This document shows, piece after piece, positions 45,030-55,148 of a DNA stretch of 64,000 nt. A program made the position numbers and the translations under genes. The stretch is from Russula earlei (Eukaryota > Basidiomycota > Agaricomycetes > Russulales > Russulaceae): assembly GCA_025769875.1 (NCBI GenBank), contig JAGFNK010000015.1:124001-188000 (forward strand), read 5' to 3'. Within the stretch, counting starts at the first letter, position 1. Every line of letters begins with the position of its first letter. The notes under the pieces were generated by a model that saw only the letters and a list, made by a program, of their open reading frames with translations, ran no database searches and was not told where the DNA came from.

Positions 45030-45833
45030 ATGAACGGGGAATTGCAGCAAAACGTGAACGGTTATCCATACCAAACAGTGGTGCTCCCAAATGCGGCTCC
45101 TACCATGCCCCAAACAACCATAGCACAGGATTGCTCGGTAAGCAACACACGAGGTTTCTCTTGATCTTGGCCACTTACCGTCAGCGGTTGTTTTAGATCC
45201 CCCCTTCGTCAGTGAGATCTCAGGAAAATACCTTTTCACTTCCACCAGCAGCCTATCCAGATTATGGCGAAGCATACCATACTGGCCACCCACAATACCA
45301 CGGCTCACTTACATCTGTTCGCCTGTTCGCCGTTTATCTATTTAGACAAGGAGATAAAATCTTCTTCGCAGAACGACAACACCGCACAGACTCACCGTGC
45401 ATCACGCACCACATACCCTCCCCACCAGCTCGATAATGTTGCTCCTGCCCACCCACGTGGTCCAGCACATGCCACAGCTTATGGACCACCCCCGCTCGTC
45501 AGTGTAATCCATCATCTGAGATTCCTACCTAAGCACCATTTTTAGGACGTCCAATTCGGTCGAGTGGCTGAGAGAGTATCTGCTCCTTCTGGAGGGTACT
45601 CCATTTCTGCAACACAAGACTTGAACGATGCTAGTTACAACCCTGCTCCGGCGATGTTGATAGCCAACATCAATAGGGATCTGGCGGTGCGGTTTATCAA
45701 CAACCCGCAGTCAATCATAGTCATGATTCGAATGGAATCGCCACAGAACAACACAGGTCGTTCGAGGGTAACGATCGAGCTCGAGATAGTTGAGATACCT
45801 GGAAGGGGAGGAGGACATATACAAAGCTTCTGA
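45030..45833 (+). CDS. Small Pro/His-rich protein, 213 aa, unknown function
   Basis: Four exons: 45030-45137, 45197-45316, 45372-45497 and 45546-45833, with 48-59 nt introns, all in frame. The N-terminal half is rich in Pro, Tyr, His and Gln (MNGELQQNVNGYPYQTVVLP; PPAAYPDYGEAYHTGHPQYH). The C-terminal part looks ordered: MLIANINRDLAVRFINNPQS then IIVMIRMESPQNNTGRSRVT and IELEIVEIPG, probably beta strands. I recall similar small proteins in mushroom genomes but no function. A TATA box sits upstream, hinting at regulated expression. Confidence 0.6.
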
Positions 45834-46570
45834 GCAGCCTTGTTAGGGGATTGATAATGTATGCGGCTAGGGCGATGATATTTGCTTTTGCGGGCTGTGC
45901 CAACATGTCAACACAGCGCAGCCTGAGACCCTCGACTCTCGACCTAGAGCCATGCAGGTGTCAATAACTCACTTTGACATGAGAGCATTCACATGCACAG
46001 CATCACCGACTCTGCATGCCGTGTTGGTGTTGAACACAGCAGTGGAGTGGATGGGGACACTGCCCCAGTTAGGTTGCGCTTCATCGTGTTCCCCATCAAG
46101 TGGCCGATTTTCTGGCTAGACGACCGCCCATCCGCCTCGTCATCACTGCAGTCTCGGGTAAGAAGCACACGAGAGGGGCACGAGGGACACGGGCTAAGTC
46201 GGTCGCATATGACAATATGCTTCGGGTCATTTCTGTGTGCGGTAGCGATGCGACATTCATGAAATGAGGGTGAGGATATCAGTATTGTCGGCGAGGGATA
46301 ATCTTTCCTCATCCAATAGTGTCCGAACCCTCCGCTTGGCTCAGAGAGTGATAAACCGTTTCCTGTTGAGCCCACTTCCGTGAAGTGGATAATGAAGTAC
46401 TTCCATTGCTCTCGGCCCGCATTGTCCAAAGAAGGGCAGATCAGATAACAGACAACAGTTTGAATAGAATCCGGCAGAGTACAGTATCCCACCCGGCAGA
46501 GCGTGAAGCAAGGCGAGGAATCGTTTGGTGGGACGGGATGGAAAAGAACCGGTCAGGGGAATTGACGGGC
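45834..46570. other. Intergenic, no gene supported
   Basis: Two overlapping opposite-strand ORFs (45993-46262 plus; 45989-46492 minus) have no recognisable motif or splice support. Confidence 0.35.
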
Positions 46571-47077
46571 ACCGTGAGAAAGTGATTGAACGTCCGATAG
46601 AACTAGGCTCCGCGGGGATTGAGAGGGGAACATCCACCGAAGTTCGGAACACCGGACCCAACATGGACTTGCTTTAGACTGATATAAGCTATCACGGACA
46701 CTCCGTGATACCCTTCGAGATCCATGGCAAGCGCAAGGTGGTTATAATCTACCGATGAAGCGTGTCCGGAGACGCGCAGATAAGTACGTGAAGCTGGCAC
46801 CAGTCCCAAGGAAGAGAGGGAGAGAGATCAAGTCCGACGATACGAATTGCTACGATGTTTCAAACCAAACGGCCTCGCGTGCACGACGTGGGCGAAACGA
46901 ACTGATATTATAGGCAGTGGGAACAGAAACTGAGACTAACGAAAGGAAAAGGGAGTCGAGACCGAGCGAAATCGAAACCCGTTGGGCCATATGTTCTCTT
47001 TGATCCCGTCGCGCCAATGCTACATCTTGTTGTGGCTAGTCCTCAATGGCGAAGAGCAGCGCTGCGGTCTTATTTTA

Positions 47078-47207
47078 TTGTCGTTTTCAGATAACGTGAC
47101 GCGCCGGAAATTTCCGAAAAGAAAAGGGTTGGTAGAAAGAACTTGATGTATCTCGCCGAATTCTACGCAAAAAATCATAAAAAATAGCCCATTGGAACCA
47201 GAATGAA
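47078..47207 (+). repeat. Left terminal inverted repeat, ~130 bp
   Basis: Pairs with the reverse complement of 49610-49739. The first ~90 bp match almost perfectly, including GCGCCGGAAATTTCCG and CTTGATGTATCTCGCCGAAT. Confidence 0.9.
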
Positions 47208-47743
47208 AACTAGCTTCTAAATGGAGGGTACCGAGAATGAAAAATAGAAATGTCGGAGATGTCAAAATCAGTATGTGGTGTGGTGTGTCCAGGGACGCGC
47301 GGGTGAGTAAGTAAGAGTGAAACAATTGGACCAAGGAAGTGAGCATTGACCAGGGACCTAGATGAGTCGAAACAAGAACCACTAGGCGCAACTCCAAGGA
47401 AATGGGTCAAGGGTCCATCCAAAGAGGGCTTTCGAGACGCGGGCAGTCAGATTAGGAGAGGATACAATACACACAGATTGCATTTTTCATGCTAGGTATT
47501 TATACTAAAAGGAATCGTCAAGATTCTGGAAGAGAAGTGGGGAGAAGAGGCGAAAGAGGGAGACATGGGACAAGACATGTATGGGATTCTTCTATTCCAG
47601 AGAGTAACTAAAGTTTATATACAGGAGGGAGGAGAGAGGAAATAGGGAAACATGTGTAGTGACATCAGTAAGAGACTAAACGAGATGTGGCAAGACTGCA
47701 TGAAAGGCATTTGGCACGCGTGATTCTGTAGCCAACCGATTGC

Positions 47744-48346
47744 CTACCTTACACCTCCCGGGGGCTTGAAAATTTGACCATCCTCAGTCAAACCGTCTTG
47801 AGCAAGTCTTCGACCTTGCGCGCGCGTGGTCTCGTCATCGCAAAGGGGGTGGGCATTGCAGCAAGGCAGGATGGGGCGGGGGCGTGCTTGCGGTGTGTGC
47901 GTCATGTCGAATGTGTCGTCTGAGTCGTTGTGTGCAGTGGTGCTGGTGTCGTTGTGTCCTGGAATGCGGGCGCGGTGTGGCGAAGCAGGAGGGGGCGTGG
48001 CGTGGTTGCGGCGTGTCATATGTGTCGTCGCGACGTGGTGCTGCTGGTGTCGTCCAAGTTGTTGCCATTGCCGTTGTTTTTGCTGCTGCTGTTGTTGTTG
48101 CGGAGGCAAGCGGCGAGCCCAGCTTGTGTGACTGTCGCGCTGACGTCTTCCGGTCGTGGCGTCAAGGTCTTCTCCATAGCAGGTGGCTGTGGGACGTGAG
48201 GACGATAGTGCGCAAGTGGGAGACGAGACAAGAGGGGGCGGACGCGCGGTTCGCCTTGCAAACGCTTGCCGTAGTCGTTGAGCTAGGGTGTGTGGGGTCA
48301 GCGTCCAAAAACCGAAAACAAGATGTGAAGGGTCTCTGGTAATCAT
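47744..48346 (-). pseudogene. Module copy inside the TIR element (CAG-rich)
   Basis: Frame MITRDPSHLVFGFWTLTPHT, a counterpart of the region after 5275 in the LTR element. It continues to TCYGEDLDATTGRRQRD and a poly-Gln stretch encoded by CAG/CAA repeats (QQQQQQQ, about 48063-48090). TCYGEDL echoes TCSGEDL at about 48.37 kb, so the module seems to occur twice in tandem. No known domain. Confidence 0.4.
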
Positions 48347-48490
48347 CCCGCGGCCACGGTGACAAGGTCTTCGCCACTGCAGGTGATGGCAGCATGCGGG
48401 GGTGAGGGTGTACGTGTGGGCGGGGATGCGATGGAAGGGGAGGCGTGGTGCGATGTGGTGCTTGCGTCGACGGCTTCTCCTGTAGCGACG

Positions 48491-49426
48491 TCATGATGGC
48501 GGCTGTTGATCTTTCTGCGGGGCGGCGTTGCTGAGCTTGGGTTCGAGGCCTTCTTGAACTTCTTGGGCGATGCTGGTGGCGTGAGGCGACGGCAGTGCGT
48601 CGTTGCTGGTGTCGTGCGTGACTGAAACTTTAGCGCTAGGCGTGACATCGACTGAGATTGAGGATGAAACCAAGAGGGCGATAGACTGAGCTGAGGCGAC
48701 GGCGGCAGATAACACTGGAGCTGGGGCGGCGACAGGAGACGTTGGGGCAGTGGTGGCACCTGGCGATTGAAGTGATACGGCGGGCCAGGCTGAGGCAGCG
48801 GACAGGGCAGAGACGGCGGCGGCTGGCGATGCTGGCGATACGGCGGACTGGGCTGAACTGATGGCTGATGGGGCAGGGGAGGCAGCTGGCATTGTGGGCG
48901 GCGTGAGAACTGGTGAGGAGACGACTGAGGCAGGTGAAGGTGAGGCCATGTGAGACGGGATGGAGCCGGCAGCGGCGGCGGTTGAGACGACGGTGGTGGA
49001 AACTAAGATAGCAAAACTGGCTGGCAATACGGATGCCACGGTGGATGGGGCGTGTACAGCAACAACGGAGACGGCTGGCGATGAGACTACTGAGGTGGCA
49101 GCGGGCGGTGCTGTACTGACGATGGCGGGCAAGGCTAAGACGGAGGCTGCTGATGATATTGGGACTGAGGTGGTGGCGACGGATGCGGATGAGTGTGGGG
49201 CGGTGGCGACTGAATTGCATGCGATGGTGTGTGAGCGCGGGGGTGAGGCAGCGGCTGTGACAATCGTGGGCGAAGCAGGGACGGGGTCAGGCAGGACTGA
49301 AGGTGCGGGGGCGACGGCTTGCATGGCAGAGATGGCGAAAGGGGCGGCAGGGATGACGGGAGCAGGAGTGGGCGATGTGGAGGTGATGGGGGGCGAATGG
49401 TATGTGAAGTCTGATCGCGAGCCCAC
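48491..49426 (-). CDS. Ala/Ser/Pro-rich ORF in the TIR element (311 aa)
   Basis: Long frame dominated by Ala, Ser, Pro, Val and Thr (ASVVSSPVLTPPTMPAASPA), built of degenerate short repeats. The overlapping upstream frame begins MARTQKVSLEVQQIVARMWA, which looks like the first helix of a transposase DNA-binding domain. No catalytic core follows. Probably a degenerate or low-complexity product of the element. Expression not shown. Confidence 0.3.
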   Translation of the reverse strand: MGSRSDFTYHSPPITSTSPTPAPVIPAAPFAISAMQAVAPAPSVLPDPVPASPTIVTAAASPPRSHTIACNSVATAPHSSASVATTSVPISSAASVLALPAIVSTAPPAATSVVSSPAVSVVAVHAPSTVASVLPASFAILVSTTVVSTAAAAGSIPSHMASPSPASVVSSPVLTPPTMPAASPAPSAISSAQSAVSPASPAAAVSALSAASAWPAVSLQSPGATTAPTSPVAAPAPVLSAAVASAQSIALLVSSSISVDVTPSAKVSVTHDTSNDALPSPHATSIAQEVQEGLEPKLSNAAPQKDQQPPS

Positions 49427-49609
49427 ATTCGAGCCACAATTTGCTGCACTTCGAGGGAGACCTTTTGGGTTCTTGCCATCAGAGAGGAAGCAGGGAACAA
49501 AGTGCTAGATGCCTACATCATTCCCACAACTGTGACCGTGCCTACCCGACATGGGCATGTCCGAAATTCAATGTATCTGTTCTCGGAACAGAATGTTTAG
49601 AAAGTACAT

Positions 49610-49739
49610 TTTATTCCGGTTCGAATGGGCTATGATTTATGATTTTTTGCTTAGAATTCGGCGAGATACATCAAGTTCTTTCTACCAACCCTTTTCTTTT
49701 CGGAAATTTCCGGCGCGTCACGTTATCTGAAAACGACAA
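49610..49739 (-). repeat. Right terminal inverted repeat, ~130 bp
   Basis: Inverted copy of 47078-47207, ending GAAAACGACAA followed by the duplicated TA. Confidence 0.9.
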
Positions 49740-50060
49740 TAATCCGTGATTCTAAATCTCAATCCTCTCAGCGTTCCTCCGATAGCGACAATGCGGTTTG
49801 CAGGTCCATCGCAACCGCCTAACAAGAGGTTCCATGCCGCATCTGCGAAGGCATCTGGTGGCAAGGGAAAGCGCAAGTCTCCTGACGGGGATGGTGCCGT
49901 CGACGAGAATGTGAGGCGTATGGAGATGGAAGCTGACGCTCTTCGACGCGCGACTCGCTACCCCGTGGGGACATACTCCTCCCACTCGCACCGCGTGAGG
50001 CATCCAAGATCGAACACAATCCGAGTCGTGCAATGCGCGGTGAGGCCTCCCGTACGTCGA

Positions 50061-50713
50061 ATAAACTCCTCCCTATACGCTAGCAGCACACTGCGTCGCT
50101 CTGACCTACCAAGTCACCCCTCCATCATTTGCCATCGTTTGCCACCGCCGTACGCGAGGGCTCGCAGCCCACCATTGCCTTGCCTTGCCTCACCCCGCCC
50201 ATTCACATGCAATCGCAATCATTGCCTCGACACACGCCTCGTGTCATCATTTCGATTTCATCTCTCTCGGTCTTCCCTCGGTCCTTGTCTGGCCCCATGA
50301 ACTCAAGCATGCCCTTCTTGTGCGCTACGGTTGTATATCATATCATGCGTTCAGCTGTAGGGATAATGTGATCTTATCATGCTTGGGGTCAGCACCCCAA
50401 AACATAAAAATTCAAGGAGTGAAACCCATTATTTGGCTGCATGTAGATACAATACATGATGTTCTACTGTCCGAGTTTCAAGGCAATCCATTGAGAAATG
50501 GTTGAGATATTGCATAGGGCTCCGCACCGAACCGTAAACAGCTTACGGCCGTATATTGACAGGTCACTCTGATCTAACAGCCATCGGAACACGTTCTCTT
50601 CTGTTCTCGCGGGTTCCCACGATCACAGGGGAGGAGGCGCGTCGACGACGCGTCCGGCGGAGTTTCAAACCCGTTGGCACGCCGGCATACAGCAATCATC
50701 GATTATCCCCAAC
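50061..50713. other. Intergenic, no gene supported
   Basis: Downstream of the DSN1 fragment. Short ORFs only. It contains the upstream region of the gene at 50.7 kb. Confidence 0.35.
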
Positions 50714-51292
50714 ATGGATACTGTTTGGCCCCGATCCATTCTCACCCGTTTTTCGACTATTCCTGCCAATCCCAGGGAGGGTGACTATAACGCCCCATAC
50801 AACAAACTCCTTCACGTTCTCTTCCCTCCTGACGGTCCGTTCGCCGTTGGACCGCAGAAACACTTAATTGCGGAGTCCCGCGATTTCCTGGTCGAATATC
50901 AGGTGTTCTGGGGAGATGTGCCCGTCTTCATTCTCGAAATCAAGACAGGGCCTGAGCTTGGCCTCGTGTCAGCTCGAGAAGAAGCTGATCTTCAGATTCG
51001 CAGGCGTCTGCGGGATTTGATTGGTATTTGCCCACTTTCCAAGCTTCATGCGATCAGCGCAATCGGCACCAAATTGTGTTTCTATACTGCCGAAGCCGGG
51101 CGCGCCATCACTCCGCCCAGGATTGTCGCAGACGATCAGCTTGCCACTGACACCGCTCCACTGGGGCGTTGGGATTGTGATGTGCTGGAGGCGGAGGGAG
51201 CAGCTCGCCTTAAGGCCGTCGTTCATGAGATACATCAGGCGTGCGCTCAGCTTGACCCTGGTGAGCCCTTACATTTTTGGATATTCTCATGA
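50714..51292 (+). CDS. Hypothetical protein, 192 aa, PD-(D/E)XK-like motif
   Basis: Single open frame MDTVWPRSILTRFSTIPANP... It contains GDYNAPYNKLLHVLFPPDGP, then VFILEIKTGPELGLVSARE and ADLQIRRRLRDLIGICPLSK with LHAISAIGTKLCFYTAEAG. The ExK triad (EIK) after a beta-strand, with an upstream Glu and a following helix, is reminiscent of the PD-(D/E)XK nuclease fold, but this is inference. I recall many similar one-exon proteins in Agaricomycetes, often multi-copy. Complete frame with a stop after HFWIFS. Confidence 0.6.
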   Translation: MDTVWPRSILTRFSTIPANPREGDYNAPYNKLLHVLFPPDGPFAVGPQKHLIAESRDFLVEYQVFWGDVPVFILEIKTGPELGLVSAREEADLQIRRRLRDLIGICPLSKLHAISAIGTKLCFYTAEAGRAITPPRIVADDQLATDTAPLGRWDCDVLEAEGAARLKAVVHEIHQACAQLDPGEPLHFWIFS

Positions 51293-52327
51293 ATCTCCCA
51301 TGCCACTAGAAGGGACTCGATACTCCTTCACACCCTCGCACAGAGGGAATGCACACATGCAGGGACATTCAGAATGATAGAACTCAGGTTCTATTATTAT
51401 AGACTCGCCTCCTCATAGGTACATACATGTCTATAGACCAGAGTTGAGTAGCTAAAAGAAAAGAAAAGAAGGAAAGAAAAGAAAAGCCTAGTCAGAGGCG
51501 GGTGAGCATGCGCGAAGGCGATCGTAATGGTGCGACATGTATTATGGGCGGTATAATAGAGGTGGGGTCAAGCACGTAGGATCGCGCGCGTGGTGAGCGT
51601 GCAGGCGCTGGGGGAGCAGCTGCGGCACGTGGAGCGTCATCTCCGCCGTGCGCGCTGCGATGGATTCGATTCCGAGAGGTCCACCGGGACAGTCCTGCAT
51701 ACCCTAGACCAAAGGCGAGAATATAAAAGAAAAGAAAGAGAAAGAAAAGAAGAGAGAAAGTAAAGGGAAAGGAGAGAAAGTACCGGAAAGCCAGAACGCC
51801 GCTCGATGACATCGAGGGCAGCGGCGTTGGGCGGGACAGTTTGGCAACGCGCGTGCGAAGGTGATCGCAACCGCGCGGCGTGTGTTGGCAGGATGATGGA
51901 GGCAGCGAGGGAGTGGCGTCGGGCAGGACCGTTCGGCGTTCGTTTTGGGGTGCATCAGTTTGTCGGGAGAGCGCGCGCGCAAAAGCGATCGCAAGGGCGT
52001 GAAGTCTGTTGCTGGCAGGATGGCGGAGGTGCGAAAGAGTGGGGATGATGAGGGCGTTCCGGGATGTGGCGGGTATCTTTGCAGTGGAAGTGCGCGGCGT
52101 GAGGTTGAAGGACGGACGTTAATAGTAGAGAATCCTCCCTCGCGTGCTCCCTAATCATCGTTGATGGATTTGCGTGAGAAATTGATTGAAAGTCCGATCG
52201 TCGAGTGCGGGTTTGAGGGAAACGACCACGACACCCGACGCGATCCCGCCCACCGTGCTCGGCACCCCCAACATCAATTCGTTTTATGAACATTACTTCG
52301 ACCATTACAAGTAATTACGAACATTCA
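51293..52327. other. Intergenic with imperfect repeats and a purine tract
   Basis: Contains A/G-rich tracts (~51455-51485 and 51718-51782). Two to three diverged copies of a ~118-bp unit share the core GCGAAGGYGATCGYAA...GGCAGGATG.TGGAGG (about 51510, 51855 and 51980). ORFs here carry no motif. The right end is the DSN1 promoter; from about 52180 it matches the duplicate at 46.57 kb. Confidence 0.55.
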
Positions 52328-54149
52328 ATGATACCTTCCGAGGCCAATGGCAAGCGCAAGGCGGCTCCGGATGATAACATACCGAACACCAACGGCGCAT
52401 CGAAGGCCAAACGCACACGCAAAGACGTGAGTAATCCCACTCTATTTGTACGGTTTCTGTTGAATGTTTTGGAACAGAATGTCTCCCACAAGCGGAAACG
52501 TACGCGTTGGGCCATATGTTCTCCGTGATCCCGTTGCGCTAATACTTCATCTTGTTGTGGCTAGTCCTCAATGGCGAAGAGCAGCGTGGCGGTCTTGTTA
52601 TAATCCGTGATTCTAAATCCTCTCAGCCTTCCTCCGATAGCAACAATGCGATTGCAGGTCCATCCCAACCACCTAACAAAAAGTTCCGTGCGGCACCCGC
52701 GAAGGCATCTGGTAACAAGCACAAGCACAAGTCTCCTGACGAGGATGGCGCGGTCGATGAGGACGTGAGGCGTATGGAGATGGAAGCTGATGCCCTTCGA
52801 CGGGCGGCACACCTCTCGCGCGACTTGCTACCCCGTGGGGACACTCTTCTCCCACTCGCACCGCGCGAGACACCCAAGATCGAACACAATCGTGCAATGC
52901 GCGGTGAGGGCTCCCGCACACCACATACTCCCCGGAGTGTGTCGATGTCCTCGCGCGGCAAGCGTTTGAGCAACAGTTTTGACAGGATGGGAATTATTAG
53001 TGCGTTATACCCCAGTCTAGACTATACGTCTCTGATATATCCCCCACAGCACAACCTCACCCCTCGGTGGATGACTCCAGTCTCTACAAGCACATTGACT
53101 CCGAACTTCCGGATCCTGATCGCGCGCGACAACTGATTCTACTATGTGCGGCACGAGCGCCGTTGCCTGCACCCCGTGAAGGGAAAGACCCGCCTAGTGA
53201 ACCGTCAGAGGAAGGCATCAAACTGTTACAAGAATTGAAGGAAGATGTATTACTTTTGCTGGCTGAGCGAAAGATCGACATGAACGTGACGGCCATCGAT
53301 CGGGCGGGCTCTCCCGAAAATGGCGTGGATGTACGACCAAACGAACAAAACGTCAACAATCGCGCACGGACAACCCGATTCAAAGACGAAATTCGCATGT
53401 TCGTCGTTCGCCTTTTTTTGTTCCTCTTTTCGCTGATCTCTGATCGGACGATAGAGCAAAGGCTGAGGACGACGCTTGGGCTTCCGTCGCACAATTTTAC
53501 AATTCTTACCAAGAAACAGTGGTGAGGGAGCTTGACCAGCGGCAAAAAGCTAAGGGAAAACGTCGCGCTCGCCCAGAGGAAGGCTTGCGAATATCGGAGT
53601 TACCCAAGCCTCTCCAAGAGGCAAGTGATCTTGCATTGAGCGTCTTGGCAAAGGACGCCACAGGCAAGTACAATGCCCACAACCACCGATGGAGCGAGCT
53701 TCGTCATAAAGTGTGTCTTCGTGTCACATTCGTTCATTCATTTTCATGTTAACGCTTCACACGCACAGGTGGAAGAACTTCGTGCTCTTGTCAACACAGC
53801 AGTTCAAACGGCCGACGTCGCGGAAACAGACCTGAACCGACGTTTCACCCACCTCTCGCAGACACTCCGCGCACGGACCCAACGCGCGGCAAAGTCAACC
53901 ACTTCTGCGCTCTCGACATATCTTCCACAACGACCCCCCGACCCTTCCGAGTCCCGCGATTTGTTTCGCGCGTTGGCTCGGGTCGACGCGGCACGTCCGC
54001 CTGCACAGGTTGGGGCGGAAGCTAGCCGCGCAGCGCGTGAGGTGTTACGCGCACAAGATGCTCCAGCGAGCGAGCGCCGAATCACACCCGTAGCTCCCCC
54101 AACACCCCGCACCCCGCGACGGCCGGGGACTCCTGGGCGAGTGCGATAA
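52328..54149 (+). CDS. DSN1: DSN1/Mis13, Mis12-MIND kinetochore complex subunit
   Basis: Dsn1 joins the KMN network at kinetochores, bridging CENP-C and the Ndc80 complex. Inferred exons: 52328-52426, then one starting near 52580 to 52999, 53050-53398, 53455-53710, 53769-54149. The N terminus is basic (SEANGKRKAAPDD). Exon 2 has RRMEMEADALRRA and the family hallmark MSSRGKRLSNSFDRMG. After the intron it continues TQPHPSVDDSSLYKHIDSEL then PDPDRARQLILLCAARA, matching the Mis12-Mtw1 (PF08202) core. Exon 4: DDAWASVAQFYNSYQETVVR. Exon 5 is helical (VEELRALVNTAVQTADVAET). The C terminus is basic with TPRTPRRPGTPGR. The exon 1/2 join is the least certain point. A broken copy of its first third lies 2-6 kb upstream. 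Confidence 0.87.
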
Positions 54150-54654
54150 CCCCACCACGCCGATGTCCACCTGCTTTGCTTATTTTATCTTGTCCCCTGG
54201 TTGTGGCCCTTTCTCACGATGCTAGCCTGGCCGTATTTTTTTTTTTTTTTTTTAGTTCGGTTGTCTCCTCGTTTGTACGTAGCGGTTGTCTTAGGTAGGA
54301 TTATCAGTATTCGGTTGAAATCGGGAAGTCAGCCTGGTCGCATCTCGGTCTGTCCCCATCCTCGTATGCATAGTCATTCATTCACTCGCCCGACACCTTG
54401 CGGGGGGCAGCCTGGGCGCCTAATGTATGCTATCAACTGCCCTACACTCGCTTCCCCCTTTTTCGATGGATTGTGATAATAGCTTGACTTTATCAGTCCT
54501 CGTAACTCCTCCCGTACATTCGTGGGCCATCTTTGCCCCCCGCCTGGCATTACCCCGCCGCAAGCGCCGTCCTTTCTCCGTGTCTAACGCTACCTCACCT
54601 ACGATCTTTGGCATCTCCGGTCAAGCAACCTTCGACGTTAGCCCACAACCGCCC
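54150..54654. other. Intergenic, T-tract containing
   Basis: 3' region of DSN1 with a T tract near 54236-54253. No gene recognised. Confidence 0.4.
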
Positions 54655-54860
54655 AAACCATGGAATACACAATGACATCTGACTCTTTTCCCTCTGGAGC
54701 CACCGGGTAGCAGTCGCCCGCGAAGAACGGAGACGTCCCGCTCAGGTTCGGAGGCAAGATCCTCGGAGGGAAGGACGAGCCTAAGCTCGTGGTCTGCGAT
54801 CCAAGGAAGGCATTGTCGATGACCCATGTGTCGAAGGAGACGCACAGGTCGGTCAGGGTG
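54655..54860 (-). pseudogene. Isolated exon-like fragment (secreted-type protein?)
   Basis: One minus-strand frame reads LTDLCVSFDTWVIDNAFLGS then QTTSLGSSFPPRILPPNLSG and TSPFFAGDCYPVAPEGKESD, ending VIVYSMVWAVVG-stop at about 54656. The composition and the Cys pair look like the C-terminal exon of a conserved protein, but I cannot find a spliceable upstream exon (a stop lies close before it). Family not recognised. It may be a remnant, or the last exon of a gene I could not assemble. Confidence 0.35.
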
Positions 54861-55148
54861 GTGTTTTGTCAGTGTCTATCACGATCACGAGGCGCGTCGA
54901 CCCGTTATGCGTTTTCGTTTTCTGATTTACGCTTCGCTGATTCACGGACCTGTCCACTCGCACCGACACAGCATACGTGGTGGCATAGGCCGATCGAGTC
55001 GTTCAAGCCGCATATTGACAAGGAGAACAGAAGCTGTGGTGATATTCATGCTGTTACAAACAAGGACAGGGCATTATAAAGACCAGAAGAGGGGCGAGAC
55101 ATCCCACGAAGCGTGTAGCGGCAACATCAATGTAATGATGTAAGACAT
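54861..55148. other. Intergenic
   Basis: No exon found that joins to the fragment on the left. 3' region of the phosphoesterase gene. Confidence 0.35.

Larger units (their letters stand above)
47078..49739. mobile_element. TIR element, 2.66 kb, TA target duplication
   Basis: The ends are TTGTCGTTTTCAG...CTGAAAACGACAA, extending to inverted repeats of about 130 bp with few mismatches and weaker similarity to about 185 bp. Comparison with the uninterrupted DSN1 copy (CTTGTTATAATCCGTG at ~52596) shows that a TA is duplicated around the insert (47076-47077 and 49740-49741). TA targets are typical of Tc1/mariner/pogo transposons. No transposase with a DDE/D core is visible, so the element is probably non-autonomous. 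The interior holds an Ala/Ser/Pro-rich minus-strand frame and a module shared with the LTR element at 5.1 kb. Confidence 0.85.
46571..50060 (+). pseudogene. Partial DSN1 duplicate, interrupted by a TIR element
   Basis: A second, damaged copy of the start of the DSN1 gene at 52.3-54.1 kb. 46571-47077 matches about 52.18-52.60 kb (upstream flank, start region around CCATGGCAAGCGCAAGG, and the end of intron 1: GTTGGGCCATATGTTCTC, CTTGTTGTGGCTAGTCCTCA). 49740-50060 matches about 52.60-52.92 kb, with KFRAAPAKASG and RRMEMEADALRRA counterparts (KRFHAASAKASG, RRMEMEADALRRA). Identity looks near 85-90% with indels. The start codon context, exon 1 and frame are lost. Homology stops at about 50.06 kb, so the kinetochore core is absent. 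The 2.66-kb insertion sits in what would be exon 2. Confidence 0.85.

Noticed and set aside
45546..45600. tRNA-like A box (GGTCGAGTGGCTGAGAG)
   Set aside because: No matching B box or clover-leaf pairing. It lies inside an exon of the 45-kb gene.
45989..46492. 168-codon minus ORF between the 45-kb gene and the DSN1 duplicate
   Set aside because: No recognisable motif, overlaps an opposite ORF of similar quality.
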